From an uncultured Mediterraneibacter sp. (GTDB taxonomy: Bacteria; Bacillota; Clostridia; Lachnospirales; Lachnospiraceae): 64,000 nt of DNA. Each line of letters begins with the position of its first letter. The first letter of the stretch is position 1. Below the pieces are notes generated by a model. It had not been told where the DNA came from, ran no database searches, and worked only from the letters and a program-made list of their open reading frames with translations. The position numbers and the translations under genes are program-made. The stretch lies in contig CALWMN010000006.1 in assembly GCA_944381935.1 (NCBI GenBank), positions 1-64,000 on the forward strand, in the 5' to 3' direction. Positions 1 to 7,988 of the stretch are shown here, one piece after another.

Positions 1-924
1 GCAATCACAGCAGGAATGGTAAAAGAATTAAGAGAGATGACAGGCGCAGGCATGATGGACTGCAAGAAAGCTCTCACTGAGACGAATGGTGATATGGATG
101 CTGCAGTTGAGTTCCTGAGAAAGAACGGACAGGCTAAGGCAGAGAAGAAAGCCGGAAGGATTGCGGCAGAAGGTATCGTTAAGACTGTTGTAAGAGATGA
201 CAAAGTCGCAGCGATCGTTGAGGTTAACTCTGAGACAGACTTCGTTGCAAAGAACGATGAGTTCCAGGGATTTGTAGATGAAGTTGCAAATCAGATTGTG
301 GACAATGCGCCGGCTGATATGGATGCATTTATGGCAGAGGCATGGGCATCAGACTCATCCAAGACAGTAAAGGACGCCCTTGTCGAGAAGATTGCAGTTA
401 TCGGAGAGAACTTGAATATCAGAAGATTTGAAAGAGTAGAGGCTGAGAACGGATGCGTGGTATCTTACATTCATGGCGGAGGACGTATCGGCGTCCTCGT
501 AGTTGCTGATACAGACGTGGTAAACGATGAGATCAGGACATGCCTGAAGAACGTAGCGATGCAGATTGCAGCGATGTCTCCGAAATATGTATCCCGCAAT
601 GAAGTGTCTCAGGAGTTCATGGACCATGAGAAAGAGATCCTTCTCGCCCAGGCGAAGAAAGAGAATCCGGAGAAGCCGGATAACATTATTGAGAAAATGA
701 TTATCGGACGCCTCAACAAAGAAATGAAGGAAATCTGCCTGCTCGATCAGGTATACGTACAGGACAGTGACCTTACAGTTGCCAAGTATGTTGATAAAGT
801 TGCGAAAGAGAACAATGCAAAGATGACGGTTACGAAGTTCATCCGTTTTGAGACCGGAGAAGGTATCGAGAAGAAGCAGGAGAACTTTGCTGAGGAAGTT
901 GCAGCACAGATGGCTGGAAACTAA
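1..924 (+). CDS. tsf: Elongation factor Ts (5' end just outside window)
   Basis: EF-Ts is the cytosolic guanine-nucleotide exchange factor that recycles EF-Tu-GDP. The N-terminal UBA-like motif MVKELREMTGAGMMDCKKAL is present, followed by the TDFVAKND motif of the core domain. Translation is open from base 1 and reads AITAG before the first in-window ATG at 16. EF-Ts normally begins MAITAG, so the true start codon lies immediately left of the window and only the initiator Met is missing. Total length would be about 308 aa, normal for the family. rpsB is expected just upstream. The gene ends with TAA, followed by a terminator near 1064-1107. Confidence 0.96.
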   Translation, partial: AITAGMVKELREMTGAGMMDCKKALTETNGDMDAAVEFLRKNGQAKAEKKAGRIAAEGIVKTVVRDDKVAAIVEVNSETDFVAKNDEFQGFVDEVANQIVDNAPADMDAFMAEAWASDSSKTVKDALVEKIAVIGENLNIRRFERVEAENGCVVSYIHGGGRIGVLVVADTDVVNDEIRTCLKNVAMQIAAMSPKYVSRNEVSQEFMDHEKEILLAQAKKENPEKPDNIIEKMIIGRLNKEMKEICLLDQVYVQDSDLTVAKYVDKVAKENNAKMTVTKFIRFETGEGIEKKQENFAEEVAAQMAGN

Positions 925-935
925 GTGAATCAAGT

Positions 936-1062
936 CCGAAGGACGCAGATGAACTGTAGTTGGAAGCTATGCAGCGTTGCTTAACGAACCGGGCCTGAAA
1001 GGCGAAGGTAAGGTTAGCAACAGTCGCATGGGAATGTAATTTCCTAAAACCAAAGGTGCGTA
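936..1062 (+). ncRNA. Possible group II intron RNA fragment
   Basis: This non-coding stretch between tsf and its terminator has no credible ORF. It contains runs such as GAACTGTAGTTGGAAGC, GGGCCTGAAAGGCGAAGG and a short hairpin GGGAATGTAATTTCC followed by TAAAACC. These resemble parts of domain I of bacterial group II introns (an EBS1-like loop followed by AAAAC). No domain V, no maturase ORF and no intron boundaries are visible, so at best it is a remnant. The likeness is from memory and is not a covariance-model hit. A structured leader or small RNA is the alternative. Confidence 0.3.
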
Positions 1063-1063
1063 A

Positions 1064-1107
1064 AGCCCTTGAAAATCCCGTAAAACGGGCATTTTCAAGG
1101 GCTTTTT
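1064..1107 (+). terminator. Intrinsic terminator downstream of tsf
   Basis: The arms AGCCCTTGAAAAT-CCCG and CGGGCATTTTCAAGGGCT form a long stem with one bulged base, followed by TTTTTT. The position suits the end of the rpsB-tsf operon, with the possible RNA fragment lying upstream inside the transcript. Confidence 0.85.
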
Positions 1108-1162
1108 TGCGTTCTATAAATATATGGCTTTTGCCAGATTTAAAGAAAGAGAGGAAATGTCA

Positions 1163-1279
1163 ATGAAGAATGATGACAACAAGACCAAAGATGTAAGAAA
1201 CACTGTAAATCTGATTTCCGGAGTCTATACACTGCCCTTGATCGAAAAATTGTTTTCCAATAGCCAGAAAATCTCGTGA
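1163..1279 (+). CDS. Short ORF of 38 aa, probably a truncated gene start
   Basis: An ATG preceded by AGAGAGGAAATGTCA opens a 38-codon frame beginning MKNDDNKTKDVRNTV and ending QKIS. It runs to the point (about 1274) where the opposite-strand transposase fragment begins. The ribosome binding site and composition suggest the start of a real gene cut by later insertion or deletion. The product is not recognised. It may be untranslated today. Confidence 0.25.
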   Translation: MKNDDNKTKDVRNTVNLISGVYTLPLIEKLFSNSQKIS

Positions 1280-1438
1280 ATGGACGGATCAGTTTATGGT
1301 GGATCCCATGTTCTTTTAGCACACGCTGGAATATAGTTAATGTCTCCTTGCCGGAAGTGGAAAAACGTTTTGTGAACTCCATGCCATTGTCAGTCTGAAC
1401 ACATTCAATGGGCATGGGGAAACGCTGGGCCAGATGCC
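1274..1438 (-). pseudogene. Transposase (integrase-core) fragment
   Basis: On the minus strand the frame reads LAQRFPMPIECVQTDNGMEF and continues through a VLKEHGIHHKLIRPFT segment. This is the central DDE/integrase-core region of an IS3/IS481-like transposase, with the second catalytic Asp in the TDNG motif. Upstream a stop falls within a few codons. Downstream the frame turns to unrelated sequence right after IRPFT, so both ends are missing. No inverted repeats of an intact element are visible. The nearby plus-strand frame EYIDPLTGETE ending at about 1499 is another piece of gene debris. Confidence 0.6.
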
Positions 1439-1588
1439 TAAGGAATTATAGGAGAAACTAGCAGAGTACATTGACCCGTTAACGGGTGAGACGGAATAAG
1501 GGAGCACTGAAAAAGCCCTCAACGGGGGCGGCTGGGAATGTGGTGCAGATGGCAGACCTCAGTGCGCCTTCCGGGCGCAATACTCCCC

Positions 1589-2212
1589 CTACTGGCTGTC
1601 CCCATTCCAAACGAAACTATCCACAATACTTTGGGCCGCTTCAAATATATTTTCATTTTCTGTGCCGGAAAAACTTATCACCTGGACTAAGCAAAAGCCA
1701 TAGTCCTTTAAGATGTAATTCTGTTGCGTGATTGTACCGTCCGCTTCAATCGTAAAAGTATAAAGAATATAGCCCCGGGCTGTATTCGAGCCGCTTCCGC
1801 TCAGTTGGGCGCCTTCATCATTGCCACTCATCTGGATCTGCATCGCGAGCTGACGCATGATTGCCTCGCGAAATGATACATGGCCATCTAAACTATATGG
1901 GCAATCCCCCACACTGATGGAAATATTGTCTGGACTCGCATCATCCTCATGCCCCTCCTCCACATAGAACATCATTCCACTTGCGGAATATTCATCGGTT
2001 TCGATCCAGCCATCGGGCACTGTATAGGTTCCAGGAAAGGCGTTATCCTCTACTACCTGATCCTGCTCCGCAGCGGGGCTTTCCGGATCTTCTTCTATCT
2101 GATTTGCAACAGGGCGGTCCGGCTCGCTTAAATTGCTGTCACTGCCAATGCTGCATCCGGTCAGAAGCAACATGATTCCCAGACATAGCAATAACCATTT
2201 TTTCATTTTCAT
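1589..2212 (-). CDS. Putative lipoprotein, function unknown
   Basis: The 207-aa product starts MKMKKWLLLCLGIMLLLTGC, a textbook lipoprotein signal with lipobox LTGC, so it should be lipid-anchored on the outer face of the membrane. A low-complexity acidic linker rich in Glu, Asp, Pro and Ser follows. The C-terminal domain (about residues 60-205) begins TYTVPDGW and resembles small PsbP/DUF-type secreted domains. The start at 2212 is chosen because GTGGGGGAC lies just upstream; the frame extends further left only as debris. It stands alone among decayed sequences, and the partner is unknown. Confidence 0.75.
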   Translation of the reverse strand: MKMKKWLLLCLGIMLLLTGCSIGSDSNLSEPDRPVANQIEEDPESPAAEQDQVVEDNAFPGTYTVPDGWIETDEYSASGMMFYVEEGHEDDASPDNISISVGDCPYSLDGHVSFREAIMRQLAMQIQMSGNDEGAQLSGSGSNTARGYILYTFTIEADGTITQQNYILKDYGFCLVQVISFSGTENENIFEAAQSIVDSFVWNGDSQ

Positions 2213-2274
2213 GTCCCCCACGATCTTTAATTTCTCATTATTTTCGTTTCCTCCTGACACTTTGTCCAGAAGTG

Positions 2275-2381
2275 CTATTCCTCCAAATAGAGGATGGCCG
2301 CCACGGTGAATATTGCTTCCCTGCCATCGCACGCAGAAATTTGATATGTACAGCGGCACCTTCTTTTCCAATTTCGTTCAT
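2275..2381 (-). pseudogene. Frameshifted remnant of a gene end
   Basis: From an ATG at 2381 the minus strand reads MNEIGKEGAAVHIKFLRAMA, then coding character moves to the next frame, which reads EAIFTVAAILYLEE and stops at 2275. The span is 107 bases, consistent with one frameshift in a short gene or in a gene's 3' end. The family is not recognised. It lies immediately upstream of the lipoprotein and may once have been its operon partner. Confidence 0.3.
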
Positions 2382-2690
2382 CCAGCAAAATCCCTTAAAC
2401 AGATGTTTTTATTATACTGATATACTGGGTTTCTGTCTACCTTATAGCGGAAACCGTCGTCTGCTTGCCGGAAATCGTTGTCTTAGGCAGAGCATCCGGG
2501 GCGCCTGCCGCAATACCGGCAAGCCTTGCCATTTACGGGATGGGAAAAACCTGTATAAAATGCGAGAAGAATAAAAAGTCAGGGTACATTTTAATATTTC
2601 AGAAACAAAAACGAAACGTTTTTCAAGTAAATGATATCTATTCTTATATCATAAAAACAAAAGAAACATTAGGAAGGAGAAAAAACTATC
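2382..2690. other. Intergenic stretch with possible gene debris
   Basis: About 310 bases without an intact gene. Between roughly 2440 and 2540 a minus-strand frame reads GIAAGAPDALPKTTISGK, which has coding-like composition but no start and quick stops, suggesting decay. The last 100 bases are AT-rich and end in AGGAAGGAGAAAAAAC, the ribosome binding site of the next gene. Confidence 0.35.
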
Positions 2691-3059
2691 ATGAAGAAGA
2701 GTAATTTTGTGGCAATGATCTTAGGGACGATCGGAGGGATCCTGTTTGCGCTTGGGATGTGTATGGCGCTGATTCCCGAGTGGAATACGTTTAATCAGGG
2801 AATTGTACTGGGTGTGATCGGAGCAGTTGTGCTGCTGATCATGGTCCTTGTGTGGAGAAAGATGGAGAATAAAAGTCCGGTCAAGCTGTCAGGAAAAATG
2901 ATAGGAACTGTTCTGCTGGGAATCGTGGGAGCACTTACTCTTGGAGTTGGGATGTGCCTGACGATGGTATGGGGCAATATGATCATTGGGATCATAGTTG
3001 GGATTGTTGGAATAATCCTGCTTCTGTGCCTGATTCCTCTGACAAAAGGACTGAAATAG
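2691..3059 (+). CDS. Small multi-pass membrane protein, unknown function
   Basis: The 122-aa hydrophobic protein has four predicted membrane segments at about residues 6-26, 37-55, 70-90 and 94-115. They are arranged as two similar hairpins, each starting with a Gly-rich helix (MILGTIGGILFALGM and TVLLGIVGALTLGVGM). This looks like an internal duplication. A strong AGGAAGGAGA ribosome binding site supports the start. A good terminator follows, so it is monocistronic. The family is not recognised. Confidence 0.75.
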   Translation: MKKSNFVAMILGTIGGILFALGMCMALIPEWNTFNQGIVLGVIGAVVLLIMVLVWRKMENKSPVKLSGKMIGTVLLGIVGALTLGVGMCLTMVWGNMIIGIIVGIVGIILLLCLIPLTKGLK

Positions 3060-3075
3060 AAAACAGAAAGAAGAG

Positions 3076-3127
3076 AAATGCCATTTTGAATTGCCGGAGA
3101 CGTAATTTGAAATGGTATTTTTTTAAT
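3076..3127 (+). terminator. Intrinsic terminator
   Basis: A 17-bp stem (3076-3092 with 3104-3120, including G-U pairs) encloses a short loop and is followed by TTTTTTT. It ends the transcript of the small membrane protein gene. Confidence 0.8.
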
Positions 3128-3306
3128 ATTACTGGAAGGAATCAGCTCTAAGATGGTTATTTGAAAAGAAGTTCAGGTATTTAAGAGCAGCATTTGGAAC
3201 GGACAGGTTCAGGGGGGAGATTGGCGCCCTCTTTTCCATATTGAAAAAGAGAAGGGCAGAAATATGAAAAGACGCCTTCTGAATATAGAAAAGAGAAAAG
3301 AAAACA

Positions 3307-3858
3307 TTAAAAGCTCGGCGGAGTGATGGCAAAAATCACTCTGGAGCTCACATCACGGGTATTCTCCCACAGATGATTAACCCCCGGCAGTATTTTCACG
3401 CAATCTCCCTGCGAAAGTTCAAACATCTTGCCATCAAGGTGGATTGTGACATCCCCTTCGATCACATACGCCACCTCTTCTCCCACATGGGATTTTTCTT
3501 TAACGCTGGTGACAGATCTGGGCGGGATCTCCATCAGACAAAGCTCAATACTTCCGCTCAGGTCAGGGGTCAGCAGATCGTAGATCACGCCATCCTGCAC
3601 GCTTCCCAGCCTGATATAATCCCCCTTTCGTACAATCAGTTCCTCTGAAACAATGCTGCTCTGAAAGAATTTAAACATCGGCACCTCCAGTGCCGCTGCA
3701 ATTGATTTTAATGTGTTGATTGACGGATTTGCCGTATTGTTTTCAATCTGGCTTAACATCGACGGGGTAAGCCCTGCCCGTGATGCCAGTTCGCGAAGGC
3801 TGTATTGCCTCATGTTGCGAAATTCCTGAACTTTTGCCCCTAAATTAATGTCTTCCAT
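3307..3858 (-). CDS. XRE-family regulator with C-terminal cupin domain
   Basis: The 183-aa protein has an N-terminal helix-turn-helix (about residues 10-65, including LRELASRAGLTPSMLSQIEN) and a C-terminal cupin_2 domain (about 110-180, with GEEVAYVIEGDVTIHLDGK). This is the common layout of small-molecule-responsive XRE-cupin repressors. The start at 3858 follows AGGGGAGGTAAGC. It is divergent from dsdA across a 279-bp AT-rich gap, so it probably controls the D-serine genes. The ligand is inferred from this context only. Confidence 0.88.
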   Translation of the reverse strand: MEDINLGAKVQEFRNMRQYSLRELASRAGLTPSMLSQIENNTANPSINTLKSIAAALEVPMFKFFQSSIVSEELIVRKGDYIRLGSVQDGVIYDLLTPDLSGSIELCLMEIPPRSVTSVKEKSHVGEEVAYVIEGDVTIHLDGKMFELSQGDCVKILPGVNHLWENTRDVSSRVIFAITPPSF

Positions 3859-4057
3859 GCTTACCTCCCCTGAAGAAATACAATGTGATTTTCTGTTCAA
3901 TATTTTATCAGCTTTCCATTGCATATGCAATGTAAGATTAAAAGCCTTTCCGGGACGGTTGGTCCCAAAAAGCAGAAAAAGTTTGTCTATTCTGCACAGA
4001 ATCCATATAGAAATTTAATATAATTTAACGATTTTAAATTTTATTAAAGCGTGTTTA

Positions 4058-4086
4058 TTGACATTTAACAATGTTTAACTTAATCT
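4058..4086 (+). promoter_or_regulatory. Predicted dsdA promoter with TTTAAC repeats
   Basis: TTGACA at 4058-4063 is separated by 17 bases from TAATCT at 4081-4086. The spacer and flanks carry repeated TTTAAC/GTTTAAC motifs, for example at 4064 and 4073, about one helical turn apart. These are candidate operator half-sites for the divergent XRE-cupin regulator. Confidence 0.6.
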
Positions 4087-4137
4087 AACTTTAAACAAAG
4101 AGTGCAGAATGAAATGAAAAAGAAAGGAGAACAAAAA

Positions 4138-5472
4138 ATGAATGCACAAAAATATATCGAAAGCGATCCGGTTATCAAACGAATATCCGAGAAAGAAGAG
4201 ACGGCATGGATCAATCCGTACTTTCTTCCGTTTGCTGATACGGATGCGCTGTGCCAGCTGACCGTATCTGATGCTGATATTGAAGATGCGAAGAAACGTC
4301 TTGACAGGTTCGCCTCTTTTATCCGCAAGTGTTTCCCGGAGACGGAGGAGACAAACGGGCTGATTGAATCTCCGCTTGAGTTAATTCCGTCCATGCAAAA
4401 AAAGCTTGAGGATACATATCAGTGCCAGATTCCCGGCCGTCTTTTGCTGAAAATGGACAGCCATCTTGCCATTGCAGGTTCTGTAAAGGCACGCGGAGGC
4501 ATTTATGAAGTGCTGAAGCACGCGGAAGACCTGGCTCTGGAGAGCGGGCGTTTCACTGAGAAAGATGATTATGCGAAACTGGCTGAACCGGATATGAAAG
4601 AATTTTTTGGAAAGTATACCGTCCAGGTGGGATCCACTGGAAATCTCGGATTATCAATCGGGATTATGAGCGCGGCTCTGGGATTTAAAGTGAAGGTCCA
4701 TATGTCGGCGGATGCAAAGCAGTGGAAAAAAGATCTGCTCAGGAGCAAGGGAGTAGAGGTTATTGAGTATGCGGATGATTATTCCAAGGCGGTAGCGGAA
4801 GGAAGAAAGCTGTCAGATCTGGATCCTATGAGTTATTTTGTCGATGATGAAAAGTCCGTCAATCTGTTCCTGGGGTACGCAGTGGCAGCGAAGAGGCTGA
4901 GGACCCAGCTAGAGGAAAAAGGAATCGCTGTTGATGAGCAGCATCCGCTGATCGTGTATATTCCTGCCGGTGTCGGCGGGGCTCCGGGGGGAGTCGCATA
5001 TGGTCTTAAGCGGATCTTTAAAGACAACGTCCACTGTTTCTTCACAGAGCCGACACAGTGTCCCTCAGTGCTCCTTGGGGTCGCGACCCAGGAGTTTGAA
5101 AAAGCAAATGTCCATGATTTCGGTATCTCAGGGATCACAGAGGCAGACGGGCTGGCGTGTGCAAGCCCTTCCGGTTTTGTCACCAGAATCATGACAAACC
5201 TTCTCTCCGGAGAGTTTACAGTGGAAGATGGAAAGCTTTATGATTATCTCCGTCTTCTGTACGCTTCTGAAGAAATACAGATCGAGCCTTCGAGTTGTGC
5301 GGCTTTTGCCGGTCCGTGCGGACTGCTTCACTATGAAGATTCCAGAGAATACTGCCGCAGGCACGGACTGACGCAAGAAGTGTTGGATAATTCCGTACAG
5401 ATTGCATGGGCGACCGGCGGAAGGCTGGTTCCCGAGGAGATTCGGAAAGAATATCTGGAGACCCATATCTGA
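4138..5472 (+). CDS. dsdA: D-serine ammonia-lyase (D-serine dehydratase)
   Basis: This PLP enzyme of fold type II converts D-serine to pyruvate and ammonia in the cytosol. The 444-aa length matches DsdA. The PLP lysine lies in AGSVKARGGIYEVL (Lys117), and the phosphate-binding GSTGNLGLSIG loop and the glycine-rich PAGVGGAPGG segment are both present. The start at 4138 follows GAAAGGAGAAC; an upstream in-frame Met lacks a good site. A GntP-family permease follows 28 bases downstream, forming a dsdA-dsdX-like operon for D-serine uptake and breakdown. Confidence 0.95.
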   Translation: MNAQKYIESDPVIKRISEKEETAWINPYFLPFADTDALCQLTVSDADIEDAKKRLDRFASFIRKCFPETEETNGLIESPLELIPSMQKKLEDTYQCQIPGRLLLKMDSHLAIAGSVKARGGIYEVLKHAEDLALESGRFTEKDDYAKLAEPDMKEFFGKYTVQVGSTGNLGLSIGIMSAALGFKVKVHMSADAKQWKKDLLRSKGVEVIEYADDYSKAVAEGRKLSDLDPMSYFVDDEKSVNLFLGYAVAAKRLRTQLEEKGIAVDEQHPLIVYIPAGVGGAPGGVAYGLKRIFKDNVHCFFTEPTQCPSVLLGVATQEFEKANVHDFGISGITEADGLACASPSGFVTRIMTNLLSGEFTVEDGKLYDYLRLLYASEEIQIEPSSCAAFAGPCGLLHYEDSREYCRRHGLTQEVLDNSVQIAWATGGRLVPEEIRKEYLETHI

Positions 5473-5500
5473 TCAGGAAGTGACAGGAAAGGAGAACGAT

Positions 5501-6838
5501 ATGAACGAAAATACATTGATCATTGTAGGACTTGCCCTCAGTGTTGCAGTTCTTGTATTATGCACTGTAAAATTCAAGATTCACCCGTTTTTTGCGCTGA
5601 TTGCCACCACCGTTGTCTTTGCTGTTATTTCCGGTATGAATATGGAAGATATGCTGGAAGCCTTTACCAGTGGAATGGGAAGCACCATGGCGGATATCGG
5701 GCTTGTGATTGCCCTGGGAACTGTAACCGGCGCCCTTCTGGAGAAATCCGGTGCCGCGGAAACTATGGCACAAAGTATATTAAAGCTGACCGGAAAGAAA
5801 CATGCCGCCCTGGGAATGGCAATCACCGGCTATTTTGTATCGATTCCGGTATTCTGTGATTCAGCATTTGTACTTTTGAGCCCTATTGCAAAAAGAATTT
5901 CAAAAGATACAAAGATTTCCATGACGACTATGGCGATCTCACTGTGTATGGGACTTCATGCAACTCATATGTTTGTGCCGCCTACACCGGGACCGCTTGC
6001 TGTGGCAGGTATCCTGAGCGCAGACCTGGGGTATGTCATTCTTTTCGGGGCACTGGTTTCGATACCGATTACGCTGGTAGGATATCTGGGCGCCATAAAA
6101 GCAGGAAAGAAATATAACTATATACCGAAAAATGTAGTCGAGGTTCCGGAAGACCAGAAGCTCCCCTCTGCGATGATGGCATTTCTTCCGATCGTTGTGC
6201 CGATTCTGCTGATGCTGATTAAGACGATCGGTGAAATGGCAGGATTAAGCGGTATTGTTCTGGCAGTGTTTTCCGTACTGGGAACACCGGCGGTTGCGCT
6301 TATGGTGGGACTGATTATTGCAGTCATCGGATATATTACGATTTTTCCGGATGATAAAGAAGCCTGGGGATTTGACGGAGTTCTGGCAGACGCCCTGAAA
6401 ACGGCAGGGCAGATCGTCCTGATCGTGGGCGCAGGAGGCGCTTTCTCAGGAGTGCTCAAAGCCTCTCCGCTCCAGGATCTCCTGACAAATGCGTTTTCTG
6501 GACTGACGATCGGTATCCTGGCGCCGTTTGTCATTGGATTTATTTTCCGTACCTGCGTAGGTTCTGCCACTATTGCGATGGTGACGGCAGCTACTATGAT
6601 CACTCCTCTGATCGACGTGCTTGGATTTGGAAGTCCGATGGGAAGAGTAATCGCCATGCTGGCATGTGCAGCGGGCGGTATGATGGTATTTCATGGTAAC
6701 GATGATTTCTTCTGGGTAACAGCTACCACTTCTGAGATGGATACGTCCATTGCATATAAGACAATCCCTGTTATCAGTGTGCTGCAGTCTGCTACGGCAC
6801 TGGCAGTGGTGTTTGTACTCAGCCTGATCTTCCTGTAA
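5501..6838 (+). CDS. GntP-family permease, probable D-serine transporter (DsdX-like)
   Basis: The 445-aa integral membrane protein has about 12 hydrophobic segments. It carries GntP-family signatures such as the HATHMFVPPTPGPLAVAGIL region and the C-terminal CAAGGMMVFHGNDDFFW motif. Family members are proton symporters for gluconate and related hydroxy acids; DsdX is the D-serine member and has the same length. The assignment to D-serine rests on the directly upstream dsdA. GGAAAGGAGAACGAT precedes the ATG. A hairpin follows the stop codon. Confidence 0.88.
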   Translation: MNENTLIIVGLALSVAVLVLCTVKFKIHPFFALIATTVVFAVISGMNMEDMLEAFTSGMGSTMADIGLVIALGTVTGALLEKSGAAETMAQSILKLTGKKHAALGMAITGYFVSIPVFCDSAFVLLSPIAKRISKDTKISMTTMAISLCMGLHATHMFVPPTPGPLAVAGILSADLGYVILFGALVSIPITLVGYLGAIKAGKKYNYIPKNVVEVPEDQKLPSAMMAFLPIVVPILLMLIKTIGEMAGLSGIVLAVFSVLGTPAVALMVGLIIAVIGYITIFPDDKEAWGFDGVLADALKTAGQIVLIVGAGGAFSGVLKASPLQDLLTNAFSGLTIGILAPFVIGFIFRTCVGSATIAMVTAATMITPLIDVLGFGSPMGRVIAMLACAAGGMMVFHGNDDFFWVTATTSEMDTSIAYKTIPVISVLQSATALAVVFVLSLIFL

Positions 6839-6850
6839 GATAGAGACAGT

Positions 6851-6886
6851 ATCCGTGTATGCTGCCGGTTGGCAGTATACACGGAT
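6851..6886 (+). terminator. Hairpin terminator after the permease gene
   Basis: ATCCGTGTATGCTGCC and GGCAGTATACACGGAT form a 16-bp stem with one mismatch around a GGTT loop. The downstream U tract is poor (GTTCTATT), so termination may be incomplete. Confidence 0.7.
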
Positions 6887-6892
6887 GTTCTA

Positions 6893-6921
6893 TTGACAGA
6901 AAAATCCTGGAATAGTATGAT
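6893..6921 (+). promoter_or_regulatory. Promoter of the LysR-type regulator gene
   Basis: TTGACA at 6893-6898 and TATGAT at 6916-6921 are separated by 17 bases, a near-consensus vegetative promoter placed directly behind the preceding hairpin. Confidence 0.75.
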
Positions 6922-6956
6922 TTTGTGGAAAACCATATGCAAAGGATATTCGGAAA

Positions 6957-7877
6957 ATGACATTAACTCAACTGAACTATATCATTACGATAGCGGAAAC
7001 GAAATCGATCAATAAGGCGGCTGAGAAACTTTATGTTACCCAGCCTTCTCTGACCGGGGCGGTGAAGGAACTGGAAAAGGAACTGGGGATCATCCTGTTC
7101 CACCGAAGCGGAAGGGGCGTGACCCTGACAAATGACGGGGCGGAGTTCCTCCTGTACGCAAAACAGCTCTACGCACAGTATGAAGGGCTTTTAGAGAGGT
7201 ACGGGAAGAACGGGTCGCTGAAGAAAAAGTTCGGCGTTTCAACACAGCACTATTCGTTCGCCGTGAAGGCATTTGTGGATATGGCAAAGGAATTTGACAT
7301 GTCAAAGTACGAGTTCGCGATCCGGGAGACGAAGACCGGAGAAGTGATCCGGGACGTGAGCACGATGAAGAGTGAGATAGGGGTTCTGTACCTGTCGGAC
7401 TTTAACAGGAAGAACCTGCAAAGGCTGATGCGCTCGTCAGGCGTGGAGTTTCATCATCTGATCGACTGCAAGGCGTATGTTTATCTGTGGAAAGGGCATC
7501 CCCTTGCCGGAGAAACATCGATCCGTTTCCAACAGCTTGCGGATTACCCCTGCCTGGCATTTGAGCAGGGGGACAACAGCTCCTTTTACCTGGCGGAGGA
7601 GATCCTCTCTGAGAACGAATATCCGCAGATCATCCGTGCAAACGACAGGGCGACCATGCTGAACCTGATGGTGGGACTAAAGGGGTACACCCTCTGCTCC
7701 GGGATCATCTGCGAGGAGCTGAACGGGGATAACTTTGCGGCGGTTCCCTTCCAGGACGATGAGGAGAATCACAACAGTGTCATGGAAATCGGCTATATTA
7801 CGAGGAAAAATGCGATTTTGAGCAGGATGGGAGAAATATATGTCGGCGCATTGAAGAGATATCTGGCTATAGGATGA
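6957..7877 (+). CDS. LysR-family transcriptional regulator
   Basis: The 306-aa protein has the LysR winged helix-turn-helix at residues 1-60 (QLNYIITIAETKSINKAAEK, then QPSLTGAVKELEKELG), followed by a periplasmic-binding-like co-inducer domain. It is followed by metY in the same direction, but a terminator overlapping its own stop codon separates them. It may act on metY or another sulfur gene, which is inference only. Its promoter is near consensus. Confidence 0.9.
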   Translation: MTLTQLNYIITIAETKSINKAAEKLYVTQPSLTGAVKELEKELGIILFHRSGRGVTLTNDGAEFLLYAKQLYAQYEGLLERYGKNGSLKKKFGVSTQHYSFAVKAFVDMAKEFDMSKYEFAIRETKTGEVIRDVSTMKSEIGVLYLSDFNRKNLQRLMRSSGVEFHHLIDCKAYVYLWKGHPLAGETSIRFQQLADYPCLAFEQGDNSSFYLAEEILSENEYPQIIRANDRATMLNLMVGLKGYTLCSGIICEELNGDNFAAVPFQDDEENHNSVMEIGYITRKNAILSRMGEIYVGALKRYLAIG

Positions 7878-7899
7878 ACCTATAGCCAGATATCTCTTT
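7857..7899 (+). terminator. Terminator overlapping the LysR gene stop codon
   Basis: AGATATCTGGCTATAGG (7857-7873) and CCTATAGCCAGATATCT (7879-7895) form a perfect 17-bp stem with a 5-base loop, followed by CTTTT. The left arm encodes the last residues of the regulator and the loop contains the TGA. Confidence 0.8.
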
Positions 7900-7988
7900 T
7901 GCGTATTAGCCAAAGCAGGGCGGATGTGGTAGGATAAGACCCAGAGAAAAAGAAATGGCCGATCCGGCCGGAAAGCGAGGAAATAATC

